NCBI GenBank assembly: GCA_009602735.1 | Contig: WELA01013479.1 | Coordinates: 6,766 to 70,765 of the forward strand | Reading direction: 5' to 3' | Length of the DNA stretch: 64,000 nucleotides | From: Mesotaenium endlicherianum | Taxonomy: Eukaryota > Streptophyta > Zygnematophyceae > Zygnematales > Mesotaeniaceae | In this document: positions 11,982 to 24,033 of the stretch, in pieces | Numbering within the stretch: position 1 is the first letter of the stretch | Layout of the letters: each line of letters begins with the position of its first letter | Notes under the pieces: generated by a model | The model's input: only the letters and a program-made list of their open reading frames with translations | The model's database searches: none | Told to the model about the DNA's origin: nothing | Translations under genes and position numbers: made by a program

Positions 11982-12615
11982 ACGCTAAGGTTCATACCAC
12001 TCTTGCGCGACCAGCAGCTTATAGTCCAGTGCTCCAGCAATGTCACAACCTGAAGTTACAGAGAAGCTAGCTCACTTTTCGTTCCTCAAACTGGCAAGTA
12101 CGTTCTTAATAAACGCAGCCTCTCCCGCAGCTGTGGAAGTGTTGGCTACCTAGCTGGCCGTCAGTCCTTTACAATCAACTTTCAAGCACGCCTCCATAAA
12201 GACGCATCAATCTAGACTCTGCAATGAAGGGAACCACCATATTCTGTTGTGTCGTTCCATGCGCGTTCTAAGCTCGATACAAACCAGTCGTGCGACCAAC
12301 AAGTGGCACCATAAGCGTAGCCTGCTTCTTGTTCTTCTTAAAAATACGGATAGTTAACTAGAAGAATGCAAAATGAAGTTTGAGAATGTTTGATAAATAT
12401 GTACCTTATCTCTAGCCGGATCTGGGTGGCATTTAGCCGCTGGGATTCAAATTTCGCACTCGAGGAATGTCACGCTGTAGTCGCGCCGTTGGATTGAAGT
12501 GAACCACCATGAACCACAGTCCGTTGCGAGTCTAACCATGGTCTGTCTCCACGTGGCTTTCGAGAATGACGGTCACCCCGCACTTGCTTTGGCTTTTCGT
12601 TTCATTTGGCCATGG
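11982..12615. other. Upstream region of the F-box/LRR gene
   Basis: No ORF or repeat was recognised. It should contain the 5' UTR and promoter of the minus-strand F-box/LRR gene, although no clear TATA box was found. It ends where the LTR of family A starts at 12,616. Confidence 0.5.
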
Positions 12616-13890
12616 TGTCGCGACTGCTATCCGTTTGACGGTGCCGCACGCGCAGCTCAAGTCACGGCCGCCCAGGTACGAAAAGTCAGCGTTGACTTCC
12701 CGACCAAAAGACTGACTTTTACACAGTCAGCATTAAAGTCAAAGCTCAAGTCACACGAAAGAGTGACTGCAATGAGTAAAATCGACACTCAACGATGGGT
12801 GGGGTTTGACAGGCAAGACGGCTGAAAAGCTAACTAAGCTGGGACTAGCGAACAATCTATGTCAGCGGATACCAGTACGGCAACACTGACTGATCAGCCA
12901 ACATGGCAATGCCAAGTCAAGAAAGATGTGTGAGTATGTGTGCTACTCCAGCTAAGACCTCTTGTGTGACGACCACAACTTAGGCATCTACCTCGAGTAT
13001 TGCAAGCCCTTGGACCATGTAGGCGTGATTGCTGACTGAGAAGCCAAGCAGTCACGCGCGATAGTCACGAGGTGTGCATGCACGATTGTTATGTTAGATC
13101 ATTGCAAGGGCAACATGCAAGCCAAGCGCCGTGACTAAGCGTTGGAGTTCTCGAGAGAGAATGGCGTGCGTGGTGCCTGGGAAAGGCACGAGCCTTGCAC
13201 GAACTTGCCTCATTCTTGCCCTCGCATTTTGTCAAGAAGCAGAAGGAAGCGCAGGAGCGAAAGGAGAGAGAAGAAGAAGCGCAAAGGAGAAGGAGTTCCC
13301 AAGGCCACGCAAGAGACGAGAAGCCATGCTTCTGCCGACGCTTGAAAATTTCCCTCTCATTGTATCATAGAAAGTCAAAGCTAAGAGTTCCCAAGAAGGG
13401 ATCTCACTTGTAGGAGTTAGAGAGCTTGCAGATTAGAATCTGCTAGGATTGCTAGCGCACATCCGGACCAAACACCGCGAACGTGCGAAGGGCATATAAA
13501 ATGGTGAGGGTTGTGTTAATTTCCAAATTCTCATAAGTCTCAATTGTCGAATTGCTGATAGCAAGAGCAGAATTAACAAGTAAAGCTCTCAGTGAAGAAT
13601 TGAATGAGCCTAGCCGACAGTGTGAATTGCTGAGGTGCGGTGTTGAGCGAAGAGCTCAAGCCAGGCCAGCATAGATACCATAGTTTCAGAGTTTTGTGAG
13701 CTTTTACTTTGTGAAAGTTAAGCAAAAGCCCTGGTGGGCGATTTTCTCTCAACCTGGTGTTGTGCGTTAATTTGCTTAGACGGGATTTTTGCAAATTCCT
13801 AATTTGTTCTCTTGTGTAAACCTTCAACTTGGGCGAAAGCCTATTTGAAAGTAAGACACTTCTGTCCAACTTCTGAGAACTTTGGCATGG
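12616..13890 (+). repeat. Family A LTR, left copy
   Basis: Starts TGTCGCGACTGC. The same start occurs at 63,094 (right LTR) and, inverted, at 50,443 (second copy). Sequence from 12,616 to about 13,510 is collinear with 63,094-64,000. The inner end is placed just before the primer-binding site and is uncertain by some bases. Confidence 0.8.
13493..13500 (+). promoter_or_regulatory. TATA box in the family A LTR
   Basis: CATATAAA is followed by ATGGTGAG; the equivalent site at the window end reads CACATAAAATGGTGAG. Transcription of the element would start about 25-30 bp downstream. Confidence 0.5.
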
Positions 13891-13892
13891 AT

Positions 13893-13906
13893 TGGTTCAG
13901 GTGAAC
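13893..13906 (+). other. Family A primer-binding site
   Basis: TGGTTCAGGTGAAC lies directly inside the left LTR and recurs, as TGGTTCAGGTGAA, at the matching place of the minus-strand copy (41,650-41,638). It starts TGG, as expected for pairing with a tRNA CCA end, but differs from the tRNA-iMet type used by families B, C and D. The tRNA was not identified. Confidence 0.5.
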
Positions 13907-14239
13907 AAGAATTCCCAAGCAAATTGGGGATTAAGGCCTGTGAGGGCTGCCGGTGCTCAACCTGGAAGGGGACCCGGAGAAATTCAACTGTACATGAGGT
14001 TGAGGAGTGGAAGACTCTATCATCCCTTGGAGCCTGCGGCCGACTCTAATTCAAGCCAGAGTCTACGAAGAAGTAAGACGTCTGAGCGATCTTACAACCC
14101 GTGAAGTGAGCGACTGTTGGGAGACGAGTCTCGACCTATCTCTGCAAATGATGAGAATCCGTATGGCGCATGTATCTTTGCACCTAGTTTGGGCAGAGAG
14201 CAAGATCCGTGGGTAAGAGTCAGCGAGTAACCTTTTGAG

Positions 14240-15931
14240 ATGGCTGGTGATGAAAAAGATGAAAATCCTAAGTTCAAGTTGTCTACAAAATGTTTTAGTG
14301 GACGAACCGATTGTAATAATCTCACTTTCAAAGAGTTTGATGAGATCTATTGGGTACACTTCTTTGAGAAAATCCAAACGAGTTCTTCATATACTCAGCT
14401 TGTTCTATTTATAAGTTTGGTTCAATGCTTGGACAAGGATGCCTTGCTACTCTATCGCCAATTGCGGGAGAATGAGGACCTTACTCGAGAATGGGTATTC
14501 GGAGAGCAAAAGAAGGCTAGGGATTTGCAAATCCAAAAAGAGGCTGCAAAAGCCCAAATTTTTGCTTTGTCTTCAGGAAGGGCAGTGCGTGCCGCACCTG
14601 TTGAAAGTGTAGATTTAGCTGCATTGACACAGGAACTCACAGATGCCATGCAGCGACTCACTGAGGGCCAGCAAAGGGCTGCTGCCTAGAATGATGATGC
14701 TGGATCTGTCGCAGAGTTCCGTAAAGTGTGTGCAGACTTGTCTGAAACGTTTGTTAATACTCAGGAACGAGTAACACGCAGAGCTGCACCTTTTAATGGT
14801 CAGCAAGGCGACAGCGCTGCGCCTGAAGCACAAGATTTGGCCAGTTGCCGTAGAGATATGGAGGCTGGGGATGACCAGCTAGACTTTGAGCATTATCTGC
14901 ATCGTTTCTTTAAGTTGCTTGAAGAACGTTTTCCTCAGGATTGCAGTCTTAAGGTGCACCGTTATGTGCATTTTGTTCGTCAAAAGAACGAGAACGTGAT
15001 GGAGGTTAAGTCCAGATTGGTGGATCTTGCCAAGAAGGCAGGAATCTACGAGCCCAAAATAGTGGCAAACAAATTTCTGTTGTGCTTGGGCAAGGCAACA
15101 GATTGCGAAGTCAGGCCACACCTTTCTGCAAAGCGCGGAATCAAGTGGGACATCGACGAGGCTGCTGAAATAGCACGCAATGTCAGAGAAGGTAAAGTCT
15201 GGTATAAGGAGGCTTCCAGGTCGCTTATGGCTCCTGAGAGGAAGGAGGAATCCTCTCCACCTAAGGCCATCAGCTCTAATTTTCAATTTAAGAAGAAGAG
15301 CGAGTCTTTCAATATGTTTTGCTAAGCATGCCTACACTACTGAAACAGCGGAAGGTAATTAGAATTGTGGGAAATCAGGACATCAGAAGAGGTATAGTCC
15401 GTACCCAGATGCTAAGCAACTATCTGCTAGCAAGGTGCAGATGTGTGCACAATGCAACAAAAAGGGACACTCAGAAGATGAGTGCTGGTCTAAGAACCCA
15501 AATTTGAGCCCCCTTGGGCTAATGCTACCACGAAAGAGGCAGAAAAGGGTAAAAAGAAAGAAAAAGATAACTTTGGTAGCTGAAAGAGTAACCAAAAATA
15601 TGATGCTATGAGCGCTGAGATCGCAGAGCTGAAAGCTCAATTTGCAAGGTTAAATGCGCCTAACGTTTACTATGATGCGGATGTAGCCGAGAAAATTGTC
15701 TGCAAAGGCGAGAAGCTGATACCTCAGAAGGTTATGGCTACAGTGGCCAACAAACGAGCAGATCATGACCGTTTGGTGCCAGGGAATGCTGGGAAGCTTC
15801 CTCAAACCTTTTGGATCACTCTGGATGAGAATGAGATAGCTCAGCTACGTCAAGCTACAACTGGGACTCGCAAAACGGTTAGCTTTTCATTGGATAAGCT
15901 AAAAACGTTGGTGGAACATCGGATACAGCAT
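14240..15931 (+). pseudogene. Gag region of family A (plus copy)
   Basis: Fossil gag starting MAGDEKDENPKFKLS, with a capsid-like middle (FLLCLGKATDCEVRPHLSAK) and two degenerate CCHC zinc knuckles around 15,355-15,510. The counterpart in the minus copy is clearer. Broken. Element D is inserted at its right border. Confidence 0.75.
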
Positions 15932-16677
15932 TGAAATGAATCGACTTACCAAATAGGCGATTAACAATTAATAAAGATCTTTATATCAGCAAGTAATCTT
16001 TATGGTATTTCCGTTAACTCGTTTAAACGGCAAAGGACAATATACTAGCAGGGAATACTACTCGTCAGTCAAATGAGAGTAAACTAGCATCAATAATGCA
16101 AATCAGTAAACTCATACATAAGCAAGGTTAGAAGACAGTGCGTATCAATGGCTTCTCGCCTTGGATTCAGATCCCTCTCAGTAAGCTGTACAAGAGAGTT
16201 GGCCTCGTTTCCGAATGCCGAACTCGAGAGCAATGCCTAGCGTATGTACATGGAATGAGTTTACTGTTCAACGGTCAGTGCGATGGCACCGCCTACCCGG
16301 GAGTTAACCACGTTGGTAGGACCTCGGTTAACCAAATCCACCGCCATCTCCCATCATCCCGAATAGCCATCCATCATAGGGATGTCATCTGGCCATTCAT
16401 CTAGCATATCACACTTAGATGCATATCGAGGCAGTTCGCTGCTACCGAGTACGGAAGTCAGCTGGCTGTCAAAGAATGTGTCAGCAAGCTGACTTAAGTT
16501 GACTTCAGCCTGCTGCTTTTGGCCGAGTCATTAAACTGATAATTATGTAAAGTCCAGCAGACTGATTATTAACTAAAGTTCAGCAGACTGACTACTAACT
16601 AAAGTTCAGCAGGCTGAACTAAATTAACTATTATATTTAAATGAATATTATATCTACTAATATACTGATTCATTACA
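15932..16677 (-). repeat. Family D 3' LTR
   Basis: 746 bp, TGAAATGAATCG...ATTCATTACA on the plus strand, matching 24,034-24,805. It contains three units of a 26-bp AAAGTYCAGCAGACTG repeat at 16,549-16,620. Confidence 0.92.
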
Positions 16678-16690
16678 ATCCCTCCAACTT
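16678..16690 (-). other. Family D polypurine tract
   Basis: On the minus strand AAGTTGGAGGGAT directly precedes the 3' LTR, the usual site where second-strand DNA synthesis is primed. Confidence 0.6.
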
Positions 16691-16790
16691 AACTTGTTGT
16701 CGCCTCGACAACATTAAACTGCAAAAGCTTTAAATAAAGAAACTGACCCTGACCAGCCTCCCTTACTGACTATCTTTTCAGCCTGTCACC

Positions 16791-18491
16791 TTAAGGGGTG
16801 GTTCCTGGGGCTTCAGGATCAGGGGACGGAGATCTGGACCTAGATCTGGACAGCCCTCTAGGTCTGTCAGCTGGCCTTCTAAAGAACCCGGTTTGCTCTA
16901 AAGTTGGACCTCGAGGAGAACGAAGGATGGTAGCCTGCTCTTCAACCACTTGGGTGTTGATGCCCACATAGACAGGCATTCCAGTAGGATGCTGAAATAC
17001 ATTGGCTAGAGGTACATGCCCCTGAGCGGAGGGGGAGGCTGGCATACCTCTGGCCCACCCGCGTGTCCCTCTTCTGGCACCCCTGTCCTCTGGGGATTTC
17101 TGTCTGTGTCTGCTGCCCAGTACAGTCAGATCAGCTTCTTCCCCTGCTTGGGCAGGTGGGCTGGGGGAGCGAGCGCGGGGTCCAGTTGTCGCCATAACGG
17201 GGATCACATTCCACACACCTGATCGTGGTTCTTTAGGAAGTGCCACTGCCTGTCCCTGGGTATCCTGAGTACCTGCTGCTGATGCTTCTCCTCTGCCTTG
17301 TTCTTCTTCCTCATCCTCCTCATCCTCCTCCTCGGAGAGAGTAGGGGTCTCGTCCACTAAGTCGTCCTGCTCCCTAGTAGACATGGAGTAGTCTACCGAC
17401 CTCCCTTTCTTAGGGCGCGCTGGAGGTTGCTTGGCCTTCAGCCTACTGATATCTATCCGGCCTGCATTCTTTGCCCATTTGACAAAGGCATGCTTTCCCT
17501 TAGAGAAGTAGTCTCTTCCCCTCCTCCTATGTTCCTTGGTCTCTGCATTCATATTGCTCAGGCATCCATTCAGCCTGGGGTCCCAAGGGGCAATGTGAGG
17601 TGGTAGGATGAGATAGCCGTCTAGGCCATAGTGGAAGTCATCCGGTTGGGCTCGGTCACACTCCTGCTTCTTATTTGTGACGGTCATCCACCTCCAGTCT
17701 GTTGGCTGCTGGTAGTACTGGGGTCCGTGCTCAGCCTTCCTCAGTTTACACGGGAACCAGTGGGGAGAGAACATCTGCTGTCCTGCTTCCCTGGCCAAGT
17801 ACTCCCAGCTCCTTCTCTCAACTTCATTGTAAGCTGGCAGGAGTGTGAGGTAGAATACCGTATCCTTAAAGCTATCGGGCCGCATGCTCACCATCCGGAT
17901 GAGTCTCTGATCTCCCACTATTCCCGGTATGGGGACCGGCTTGTCCTCTGAATCATCTGCGAGATACCGGGCCTGCTCTGCTGTATAGCCCACCATCTTA
18001 GCATAATCTTCGTAAAGGACCACGCCGGTGTGTGTCTCGATGTACCTGTCCAGTGCTGTAGCTCCTTCCTTCTGTAGCAGTGTTGTCTGTTCCAGCCTGT
18101 TGATCTCCTGGGCTGCCAGCAATGCTTCCTTCAGGTTATCGAAGTTTTGGCCACCCACCACAGTATACCTGTAAGTGGCCAAGCTCTTCTGTCTGTCCGC
18201 TTCAATCTTTTTTCTTTTCTCCTCTTCTGCCGCTGCCGCTTCTTCTTGCTGTTTCTTCTGTCTCTCCTCCTCAGCCTTCCTGAGGTTTTCCGCTTCCTGA
18301 TCCTTCTTCCTCTGTGCCTCTTCTGCCGCCTCTTGTTGTTTGCGGACCCTTTCTTGTTCTCTCCTGGTGAGGGACGTCGCCGCCAGCTCCTTCTGGTATT
18401 GCTCCATTGTCCTCCTGGCTTCTTCTGCCTTGCGCTTTCTGTCCTCCTTTTGTGTGGTGGGCGCCATCCTGCACATGTAACCAGGGCACAA
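16791..18491 (-). CDS. Third ORF of family D, unknown function
   Basis: 566-residue ORF on the same strand as gag-pol, between pol and the 3' LTR. The likely start is the ninth codon (MAPTTQKEDRK, 18,467), since the sequence just before it resembles a splice acceptor (TGTGCAG|G). The N-terminal third (about residues 12-125) is a highly charged Lys/Glu/Gln coiled coil; the middle looks globular (YRYTVVGGQNFDNLKEAL, LTLLPAYNEVERRSWEYLA); then come an acidic run (SEEEDEEDEEEE) and an Arg/Ser/Pro-rich tail (RGLSRSRSRSPSPDPEAP). There is no signal peptide or membrane segment, so it is not an envelope protein of the usual kind. I do not recognise the family. A nucleic-acid or chromatin role is only suggested by composition. 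Expression through a spliced RNA is an inference. Confidence 0.8.
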   Translation of the reverse strand: MCPGYMCRMAPTTQKEDRKRKAEEARRTMEQYQKELAATSLTRREQERVRKQQEAAEEAQRKKDQEAENLRKAEEERQKKQQEEAAAAEEEKRKKIEADRQKSLATYRYTVVGGQNFDNLKEALLAAQEINRLEQTTLLQKEGATALDRYIETHTGVVLYEDYAKMVGYTAEQARYLADDSEDKPVPIPGIVGDQRLIRMVSMRPDSFKDTVFYLTLLPAYNEVERRSWEYLAREAGQQMFSPHWFPCKLRKAEHGPQYYQQPTDWRWMTVTNKKQECDRAQPDDFHYGLDGYLILPPHIAPWDPRLNGCLSNMNAETKEHRRRGRDYFSKGKHAFVKWAKNAGRIDISRLKAKQPPARPKKGRSVDYSMSTREQDDLVDETPTLSEEEDEEDEEEEQGRGEASAAGTQDTQGQAVALPKEPRSGVWNVIPVMATTGPRARSPSPPAQAGEEADLTVLGSRHRQKSPEDRGARRGTRGWARGMPASPSAQGHVPLANVFQHPTGMPVYVGINTQVVEEQATILRSPRGPTLEQTGFFRRPADRPRGLSRSRSRSPSPDPEAPGTTP

Positions 18492-18734
18492 GTTAGTAGG
18501 ATATGGACCTTTGTCATAGGGATTGCAGGAAGTATGTTAGTATTTAGTATAGTGGCTTCGCTGCTGTTTACCTTACAGGATGATTGCTAAAAGTTGACGT
18601 AGTTGCGATGCGCTACACATAAACGTATGAGTGTGTTTTTATCGCTCTCGCTCACTAACTGTCATATATTTTCCCCTCCAACTTAAATGGAGACAGGACC
18701 GCCTGTCACCTTCCCGTGTCAACTGAAATGACAG

Positions 18735-21700
18735 TTATGGAGGGACTCCAGCGGCCCGAAGGTGGAACCGTGTCAACGCCCCTTTGGCATTGGTCAAGTG
18801 GTCCTTAAACTCCCAAGTGTCCCCAGAGGCATCGTAACCCTTCCATCGAATGAGGTATTTCATGACATATTTAGACGATCGACGGACCGAGCGAGCGTCT
18901 AAAATCTCATCGACCTCATATTCCTCAGGGTCGCCGTCCCGGACAGCGGGGACCGGTCCCGGTTGGACAGGGAACCGACCTGTGAACAGTGTATCACCTT
19001 TGATGTACGGTTCCAGGAAGGAGACATTAAAGACCGGGTGCCCCTTGTATTCGGCTGACATGTTCAGTTTGTAAGCATTCTGACCGACCCGACGGACCAC
19101 CGAATACGGACCGACCCAGACAGGGCCAAGCTTTTTCTTGACCACACCAGGGAGGTACAGGTGCTGAGAATGCAGTTTGACTAAATCCCCCTTGGAAAAT
19201 GTCAGTTCCCGACGGTGTTGATTAGCGTATTTTTGTTGGTTTTCTTGGGCCGTGTGCAAGTTTCGTTGGACTTCTGACAGGGTGTCAGCAAACTCCTGAG
19301 TTAACTGGAGGGAGACCGGGTTGTCAATCCCTTCAGGGTGAGTTAAAGATTCCCCTAGCACATCTAGAGGAGACTTAGGGACTCTACCCAGGCTGAGTTC
19401 AAAAGGAGTTTTGCCCGTTGACGCGTGCACCGCACTGTTGACCGCAAACTGAATTTGAGGCAACAGGTCATCCCAATTATCTTGTTTTTGGTTAATATAT
19501 GCTCTCAGCACCTCCTGCAGAACTCGGTTAGTTCTTTCAGTCTGCCCATCAGTCTGAGGGTGGTTTGCTGTGCTGAGCAGCTGTTTGACTCCCATTAACC
19601 CCATTAAAGCTCTCCAGAACTTAGAGGTGAATTTTGAGTCTCTGTCTGAGATGATATTAGAAGGGAGCCCATGTTGGCATACTACATGGTTGTAAAACTG
19701 TCTCGCTGTTTCGAGTGCAGTCACTTTGACAGTTGTGGGGATAAAAATGACCATTTTTGTCAGTTTATCCACGACTACCAGTATTGAATCATGCCCGTTG
19801 GCAGTTCTTGGTAGTGAGACCACCCAGTCCATGGATATAGTTTCCCAGCGTCCCGCTGGGATGGGTAGCGGTTGCAAGAGACCTCCGGGTGGTGTGTGCC
19901 GAGACTTATTTCTCTGACACTGGTCACAGGACTTGACATATTTCAAGACCTCCCGGGGTAACCCCTCCCAATGATAATGTTTTGCCAGTTTGCCAACAGT
20001 TTTGGCCTGCCCCAAATGTCCACCCAGGAGACTGTCATGAGCTTGACTCAGTAAGAGAGACCTTATTTCCAAATTATTAGGAATGACCAGCTTCAGCCTG
20101 CCTGAAGTGGTTTCAGTCACCCAGACCCCTCCCTTGAGCTTATACCCGAGTGCAGTAGCACGACACACACCAGTAGTGGGGCTGGGCTCAAATGTTGGGT
20201 CAGAAAGGTAGGCTTTCCTAAGTTGTTCAAGGAAGGACTTTTTCACCTTTAGTGAAGTGAGTGCACACAGGACTTTATCTACAGTATGCTGACTAAAGTT
20301 CCTTTCTTGCAAGTCAGGTCTTCTAGAGAGTGCATCAGCAGGATTCAACTTCCCTGGTTTGTAGTCGATCTGGACTTGGAACTGCTCCAGCATCTGGCTC
20401 CAGCGGTTCTCCCTCCTCGACAGCTTGGACTTCTTCTGAAAGTGGGTCAGAGCTAGATGATCTGTAATCACCTTAAAAGCTTTACCATGTAAGTATGCTC
20501 TCCACTGTTTGAGTACATGAATGATAGCTAGCAGCTCTTTATCATGCACTGAGTAATTAATCTCCGCTGGATTAAATTTCATAGACTCATACAACACAGG
20601 ATGCCACTCCTGCCGTACCTTACCATCCTTTGTGGTTTTGTCAGCAGGCTGCAACAAAATAGCACCCATGGCAAAATCAGAGGCATCAGTAACCACCTGC
20701 ACCGGTTTGCTGGGGTCATACACGGCTAGCACTGGGGCAGAACAAAGGGCATCTTTAAGGGTCTGGAAGGCAGCCTGCTGCTCTTCCCCCCACACATACC
20801 CGATGTCTTTCTTAGTAAGGTCAGTCAGTTTACTGGCCTTTGTGGAATAATTCTCAATAAATCTCCTATAGTAGTTAGCCAACCCGAGGAAGGATCTAAC
20901 TTCAGAGACAGACTGTGGTACTGGCCAGTCCCTTATGGTCTGGACTTTCTTAGGATCCACACTGATGCCCTCTTTACTGACAACGTGGCCTAAGAATTCA
21001 ATACTTTCCTTAAAGAAATCACACTTGCTCATTTTAGCATACAAGTGATTTTTCCGCAGAGTGTCCAGCACTTTCTTTAAGTGTTCAGTGTGCTGAGCTT
21101 CATCTTTAGAGAAAATTAAAATATCATCCAGGAAAACTTGCACAAACTTATCCAAATAAGGTCTGAAAATGTCATTCATAGCACCCATAAAGGTAGCAGG
21201 AGCATTAGTCAGTCCAAATGGCATCACGTTGAACTCATAGTGTCCATAACGTGTGCGGAAAGCAGTCTTGTGTTCATCCCCCTCAGCAATTCTGATTTGA
21301 TGATAACCACTCTTGAGATCTATCTTACTGAACACCTTAGCGCCAGACAGGGTATCAAGCAAGTCCTCGATTCTGGGTAAAGCATACTTGTTCTTTACTG
21401 TAATTCTGTTCAGGGCTCTGTAATCCACACACATCCGCATACTGCCATCCTTTTTCTTAACAAATAGGATAGGTGCGCCGTACGGTGATTTACTGGGAGA
21501 AATGTAACCATTTTCCTCCAGCTCTGCAATCTGTGTTTTCAACTCCTCGCTCTCCAAATAAGACAAGCCATAAGTGCGTTGCCAGGGTGGCTGGCTACCA
21601 GGTAATAGATCAATCCTATGATCTACTTCCCTTTTAGGGGGTAGTCCTGGAGGCATGTTAAACACATCAGTGTACTGAGCAACAATTTTTGCAGCAGTAG

Positions 21701-22451
21701 GGTGCTCCGGAGGGCTTACCTTTTTCTCAACCACTTCTTCAGGTTGAGGAGGTACCTCTCTTAGCAGCAGACAGAACATTCTGTCTTCCTTCTGGTTCCA
21801 GCTTTTGACGAACTCCATTGCATTCAGCAACTTGCATCCTTCTGGAAGCCTCTTCTTTTCCTTCATTTGCCATCCACACAGGACAAGAGGAAGAGCACTG
21901 GTGGGTGCCAAGTCAGTCTGCCCATCACTGGCTCCTCTCACTTTAACTGTACCTCTGCTCCAACACACTTCAGCTTGATGTCTATTAAGCCAGGACCTGC
22001 CTAGCACGAGATCATAAAAGCCAGTGTTGAGTACCTCAAATGTAAGCGTTTCAGTTAGAACTGCAATGCCAGAACCTAACTGGACCTCAATAGGCTTGGT
22101 TATAACTCCTCCCGGGATACTTGAGGCATCTCCAAGGAATATTTTTCTATTCCCTTGGGTGACAGTAGGCAGCCTTAGCCGCTTAACTAAGTCCTTGTGG
22201 ATAAAAGTATGTGACGCCCCTCCGTCAACAAATGCCCTCACCTTCCTACCTGCAATCATGCAATGCAGTAGGATAGGGGGGACTGTCTTTTCCTGACTTT
22301 CGCATTGTTCTCCTGACGTAGCAAAGAAATGTTGGACATCAGGTGGAACAAGAGCATCCAGAGTGTGCACTCTCTGGACGTCTATATTACTGATGGTCTC
22401 CTTTATCTGTTTGTCAGGCATGCATAGTGAATCCAGTTCAGCAGGACCCAT
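18735..22451 (-). CDS. pol: Pol polyprotein of family D (PR-RT-RH-IN-chromodomain)
   Basis: 1,238 residues from the first Met, though the frame is open further upstream and overlaps the end of gag. Domains in order: aspartic protease with DGGAS at residues 76-80; reverse transcriptase about 310-500 with [17 protein letters not shown] and FLDD at 440-443; RNase H from about 585 ([15 protein letters not shown]); integrase with HHCC zinc finger (CDQCQ) and core ([32 protein letters not shown]); C-terminal chromodomain ([28 protein letters not shown]). The length and order are typical of a chromovirus. The chromodomain would direct integration toward marked chromatin. Confidence 0.95.
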   Translation of the reverse strand: MGPAELDSLCMPDKQIKETISNIDVQRVHTLDALVPPDVQHFFATSGEQCESQEKTVPPILLHCMIAGRKVRAFVDGGASHTFIHKDLVKRLRLPTVTQGNRKIFLGDASSIPGGVITKPIEVQLGSGIAVLTETLTFEVLNTGFYDLVLGRSWLNRHQAEVCWSRGTVKVRGASDGQTDLAPTSALPLVLCGWQMKEKKRLPEGCKLLNAMEFVKSWNQKEDRMFCLLLREVPPQPEEVVEKKVSPPEHPTAAKIVAQYTDVFNMPPGLPPKREVDHRIDLLPGSQPPWQRTYGLSYLESEELKTQIAELEENGYISPSKSPYGAPILFVKKKDGSMRMCVDYRALNRITVKNKYALPRIEDLLDTLSGAKVFSKIDLKSGYHQIRIAEGDEHKTAFRTRYGHYEFNVMPFGLTNAPATFMGAMNDIFRPYLDKFVQVFLDDILIFSKDEAQHTEHLKKVLDTLRKNHLYAKMSKCDFFKESIEFLGHVVSKEGISVDPKKVQTIRDWPVPQSVSEVRSFLGLANYYRRFIENYSTKASKLTDLTKKDIGYVWGEEQQAAFQTLKDALCSAPVLAVYDPSKPVQVVTDASDFAMGAILLQPADKTTKDGKVRQEWHPVLYESMKFNPAEINYSVHDKELLAIIHVLKQWRAYLHGKAFKVITDHLALTHFQKKSKLSRRENRWSQMLEQFQVQIDYKPGKLNPADALSRRPDLQERNFSQHTVDKVLCALTSLKVKKSFLEQLRKAYLSDPTFEPSPTTGVCRATALGYKLKGGVWVTETTSGRLKLVIPNNLEIRSLLLSQAHDSLLGGHLGQAKTVGKLAKHYHWEGLPREVLKYVKSCDQCQRNKSRHTPPGGLLQPLPIPAGRWETISMDWVVSLPRTANGHDSILVVVDKLTKMVIFIPTTVKVTALETARQFYNHVVCQHGLPSNIISDRDSKFTSKFWRALMGLMGVKQLLSTANHPQTDGQTERTNRVLQEVLRAYINQKQDNWDDLLPQIQFAVNSAVHASTGKTPFELSLGRVPKSPLDVLGESLTHPEGIDNPVSLQLTQEFADTLSEVQRNLHTAQENQQKYANQHRRELTFSKGDLVKLHSQHLYLPGVVKKKLGPVWVGPYSVVRRVGQNAYKLNMSAEYKGHPVFNVSFLEPYIKGDTLFTGRFPVQPGPVPAVRDGDPEEYEVDEILDARSVRRSSKYVMKYLIRWKGYDASGDTWEFKDHLTNAKGALTRFHLRAAGVPP

Positions 22452-22519
22452 AATACCTGCTACGAGGGCAGCTAGTGACGACTCACTATCTCTAGCATCC
22501 TCACAGTCAGTAGACTGGA

Positions 22520-23998
22520 TTACTGACTGTTGCTGTCTTTTAAAGGCTGGTCTTTTCTCTCGACCTTAGGCAGGTGCTTGACCGGACACTGTTCTCTGTA
22601 GTGGCCTTTCTGCTGACAATGGTAGCAAGTAGATTTTGCTGAGGCTGGTCTCGGCTTAGTCCTACCACCACCCCTTCCATAGCCACCTCGAGAGGGACCA
22701 CCTCTACCTCTAGACTGAATAGCATTGTACTCATACTCATATTCATCACCCTGATTATCCTCAGCCTGGTCTCCTTCAACTGCATTGTAGGAACCGTGGG
22801 GCTTTTTGACAATCTTAGACACCAAAGCGTTACTCTGGCGCTTGTGATTGAACTGCTGCTGATCCCAGGCGTCAGCATCCTGGATCAAGTCAGCCAGTTT
22901 CTCATACTTTTTCTCAGCAAAATGACCAGAGACCTCGGATTTCAAGCCATACCTGAAGTATGCTATCCTATACCGTTCTGGCAAATCAGGCTGCTTCATC
23001 ATGTTCTCTTGGAACTTTTGAGCAAACTCAGCAACTGAAGTGGTCTGCTTCAGTGTCAGGGAGATCATCGCATAGATAGCTTTCTCCTGCTGGTTGATGA
23101 CATCAAACTTCTCATGCAACTTCTCGACAAACTCTACCCACGTAGGGTCACCGAGTTGCCGAGCCTTACGCTCTTCCTTCCAGTAAAGCCACCAGTCTGC
23201 GGCACTGCCTTTCAGTAGCGCACCGGTGTGCCTGACCTTCTCGTAATCTTGCAGTTCTGGGTAGTTCTCCAGCCACTGCTCAACATCCGCGAGAAACTTG
23301 ATCAGGTAATATTTTCTGTTTCCCTCAGGATCATAGTCCTGGGGAGGTTTCGGCTTGGGCTTACTAGGCCCTCGGCCACCACCACTAGTGGTGTGAGACC
23401 CCAGTTGGTCTCTGTCCCGGAGTAGGGACATTATGATTCTTTTGTCCTCCTGCTGGGACTGATACATGGTCGCCATTTGCGACTGCATCTGAACGAACAA
23501 TGCTCCCAAGTCTACATTTTGGGGTGGTAGATTAGCAAATGCAGCAGCAGCATTGGCATCTACTCGCTGAGTAGTGTCCTCAACAATCCCTCTCGCTCCT
23601 GCAGCAGCAATTCCTGCCGCATTCAGCCGGTCACGTATTTGACCTAGGGGTACATTGAGTTGTACGGCAGGAGGTGGGTTCAGAACATTGGCCCTTGATG
23701 CCATAAGTTCTTCAACAGTGCGCTCGTCAGCTGGCTGTCCTTCCCTCCTTTGTATATCTTCAGCGGCCTTTGCTACTTGTTCAGCTTCTAGTCTGGCTAT
23801 CTCCTCCTCAGCTTGCTGAGCTGCGACTGAGGCAATAGCAGCTGCCTCATCTGCAGCCTCCCTAGCTGCAGTATCCGCTACTGCTTCCGAATAGGTACGG
23901 TTTCCCGCTACATGGCTTTCCGCCTGGTTTTCGACATTCTCGTTATCCTGGTTCTCCATGTCTCGGGAGTTGCTAGTTTGAGACCTTGTCCTTACCAT
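22520..23998 (-). CDS. gag: Gag of family D
   Basis: 492 residues from [14 protein letters not shown]. The N-terminal part is rich in Ala and Glu (likely helical), followed by a retrotransposon capsid domain (about residues 230-370, [18 protein letters not shown]) and an Arg/Gly-rich stretch ([17 protein letters not shown]). A single CCHC zinc knuckle [14 protein letters not shown] at about 458-471 binds the element RNA. Its end overlaps the open frame of pol, consistent with frameshift expression of pol. Confidence 0.92.
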   Translation of the reverse strand: MVRTRSQTSNSRDMENQDNENVENQAESHVAGNRTYSEAVADTAAREAADEAAAIASVAAQQAEEEIARLEAEQVAKAAEDIQRREGQPADERTVEELMASRANVLNPPPAVQLNVPLGQIRDRLNAAGIAAAGARGIVEDTTQRVDANAAAAFANLPPQNVDLGALFVQMQSQMATMYQSQQEDKRIIMSLLRDRDQLGSHTTSGGGRGPSKPKPKPPQDYDPEGNRKYYLIKFLADVEQWLENYPELQDYEKVRHTGALLKGSAADWWLYWKEERKARQLGDPTWVEFVEKLHEKFDVINQQEKAIYAMISLTLKQTTSVAEFAQKFQENMMKQPDLPERYRIAYFRYGLKSEVSGHFAEKKYEKLADLIQDADAWDQQQFNHKRQSNALVSKIVKKPHGSYNAVEGDQAEDNQGDEYEYEYNAIQSRGRGGPSRGGYGRGGGRTKPRPASAKSTCYHCQQKGHYREQCPVKHLPKVERKDQPLKDSNSQ

Positions 23999-24020
23999 AC
24001 AAAGAAGACTGTGATAACTG

Positions 24021-24032
24021 CTCCGATACCAC
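24021..24032 (-). other. Family D primer-binding site (tRNA-iMet type)
   Basis: On the minus strand TGGTATCGGAGC follows the 5' LTR by one base. It closely resembles the initiator tRNA-Met 3' end complement used by many plant LTR elements. Confidence 0.85.
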
Positions 24033-24033
24033 T

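Noticed and set aside
12499-12825. 108-codon frame near the left LTR start
   Set aside because: It straddles the LTR border at 12,616. The LTR part recurs at 63,094 without the upstream part.
16138-16404. 88-codon frame repeated at 24,239-24,505
   Set aside because: It lies in the two LTRs of family D. LTR identity explains its conservation.
16791-18491. Envelope gene in family D
   Set aside because: No signal peptide, membrane segment or furin-type site. Charged coiled-coil and RS-rich composition.
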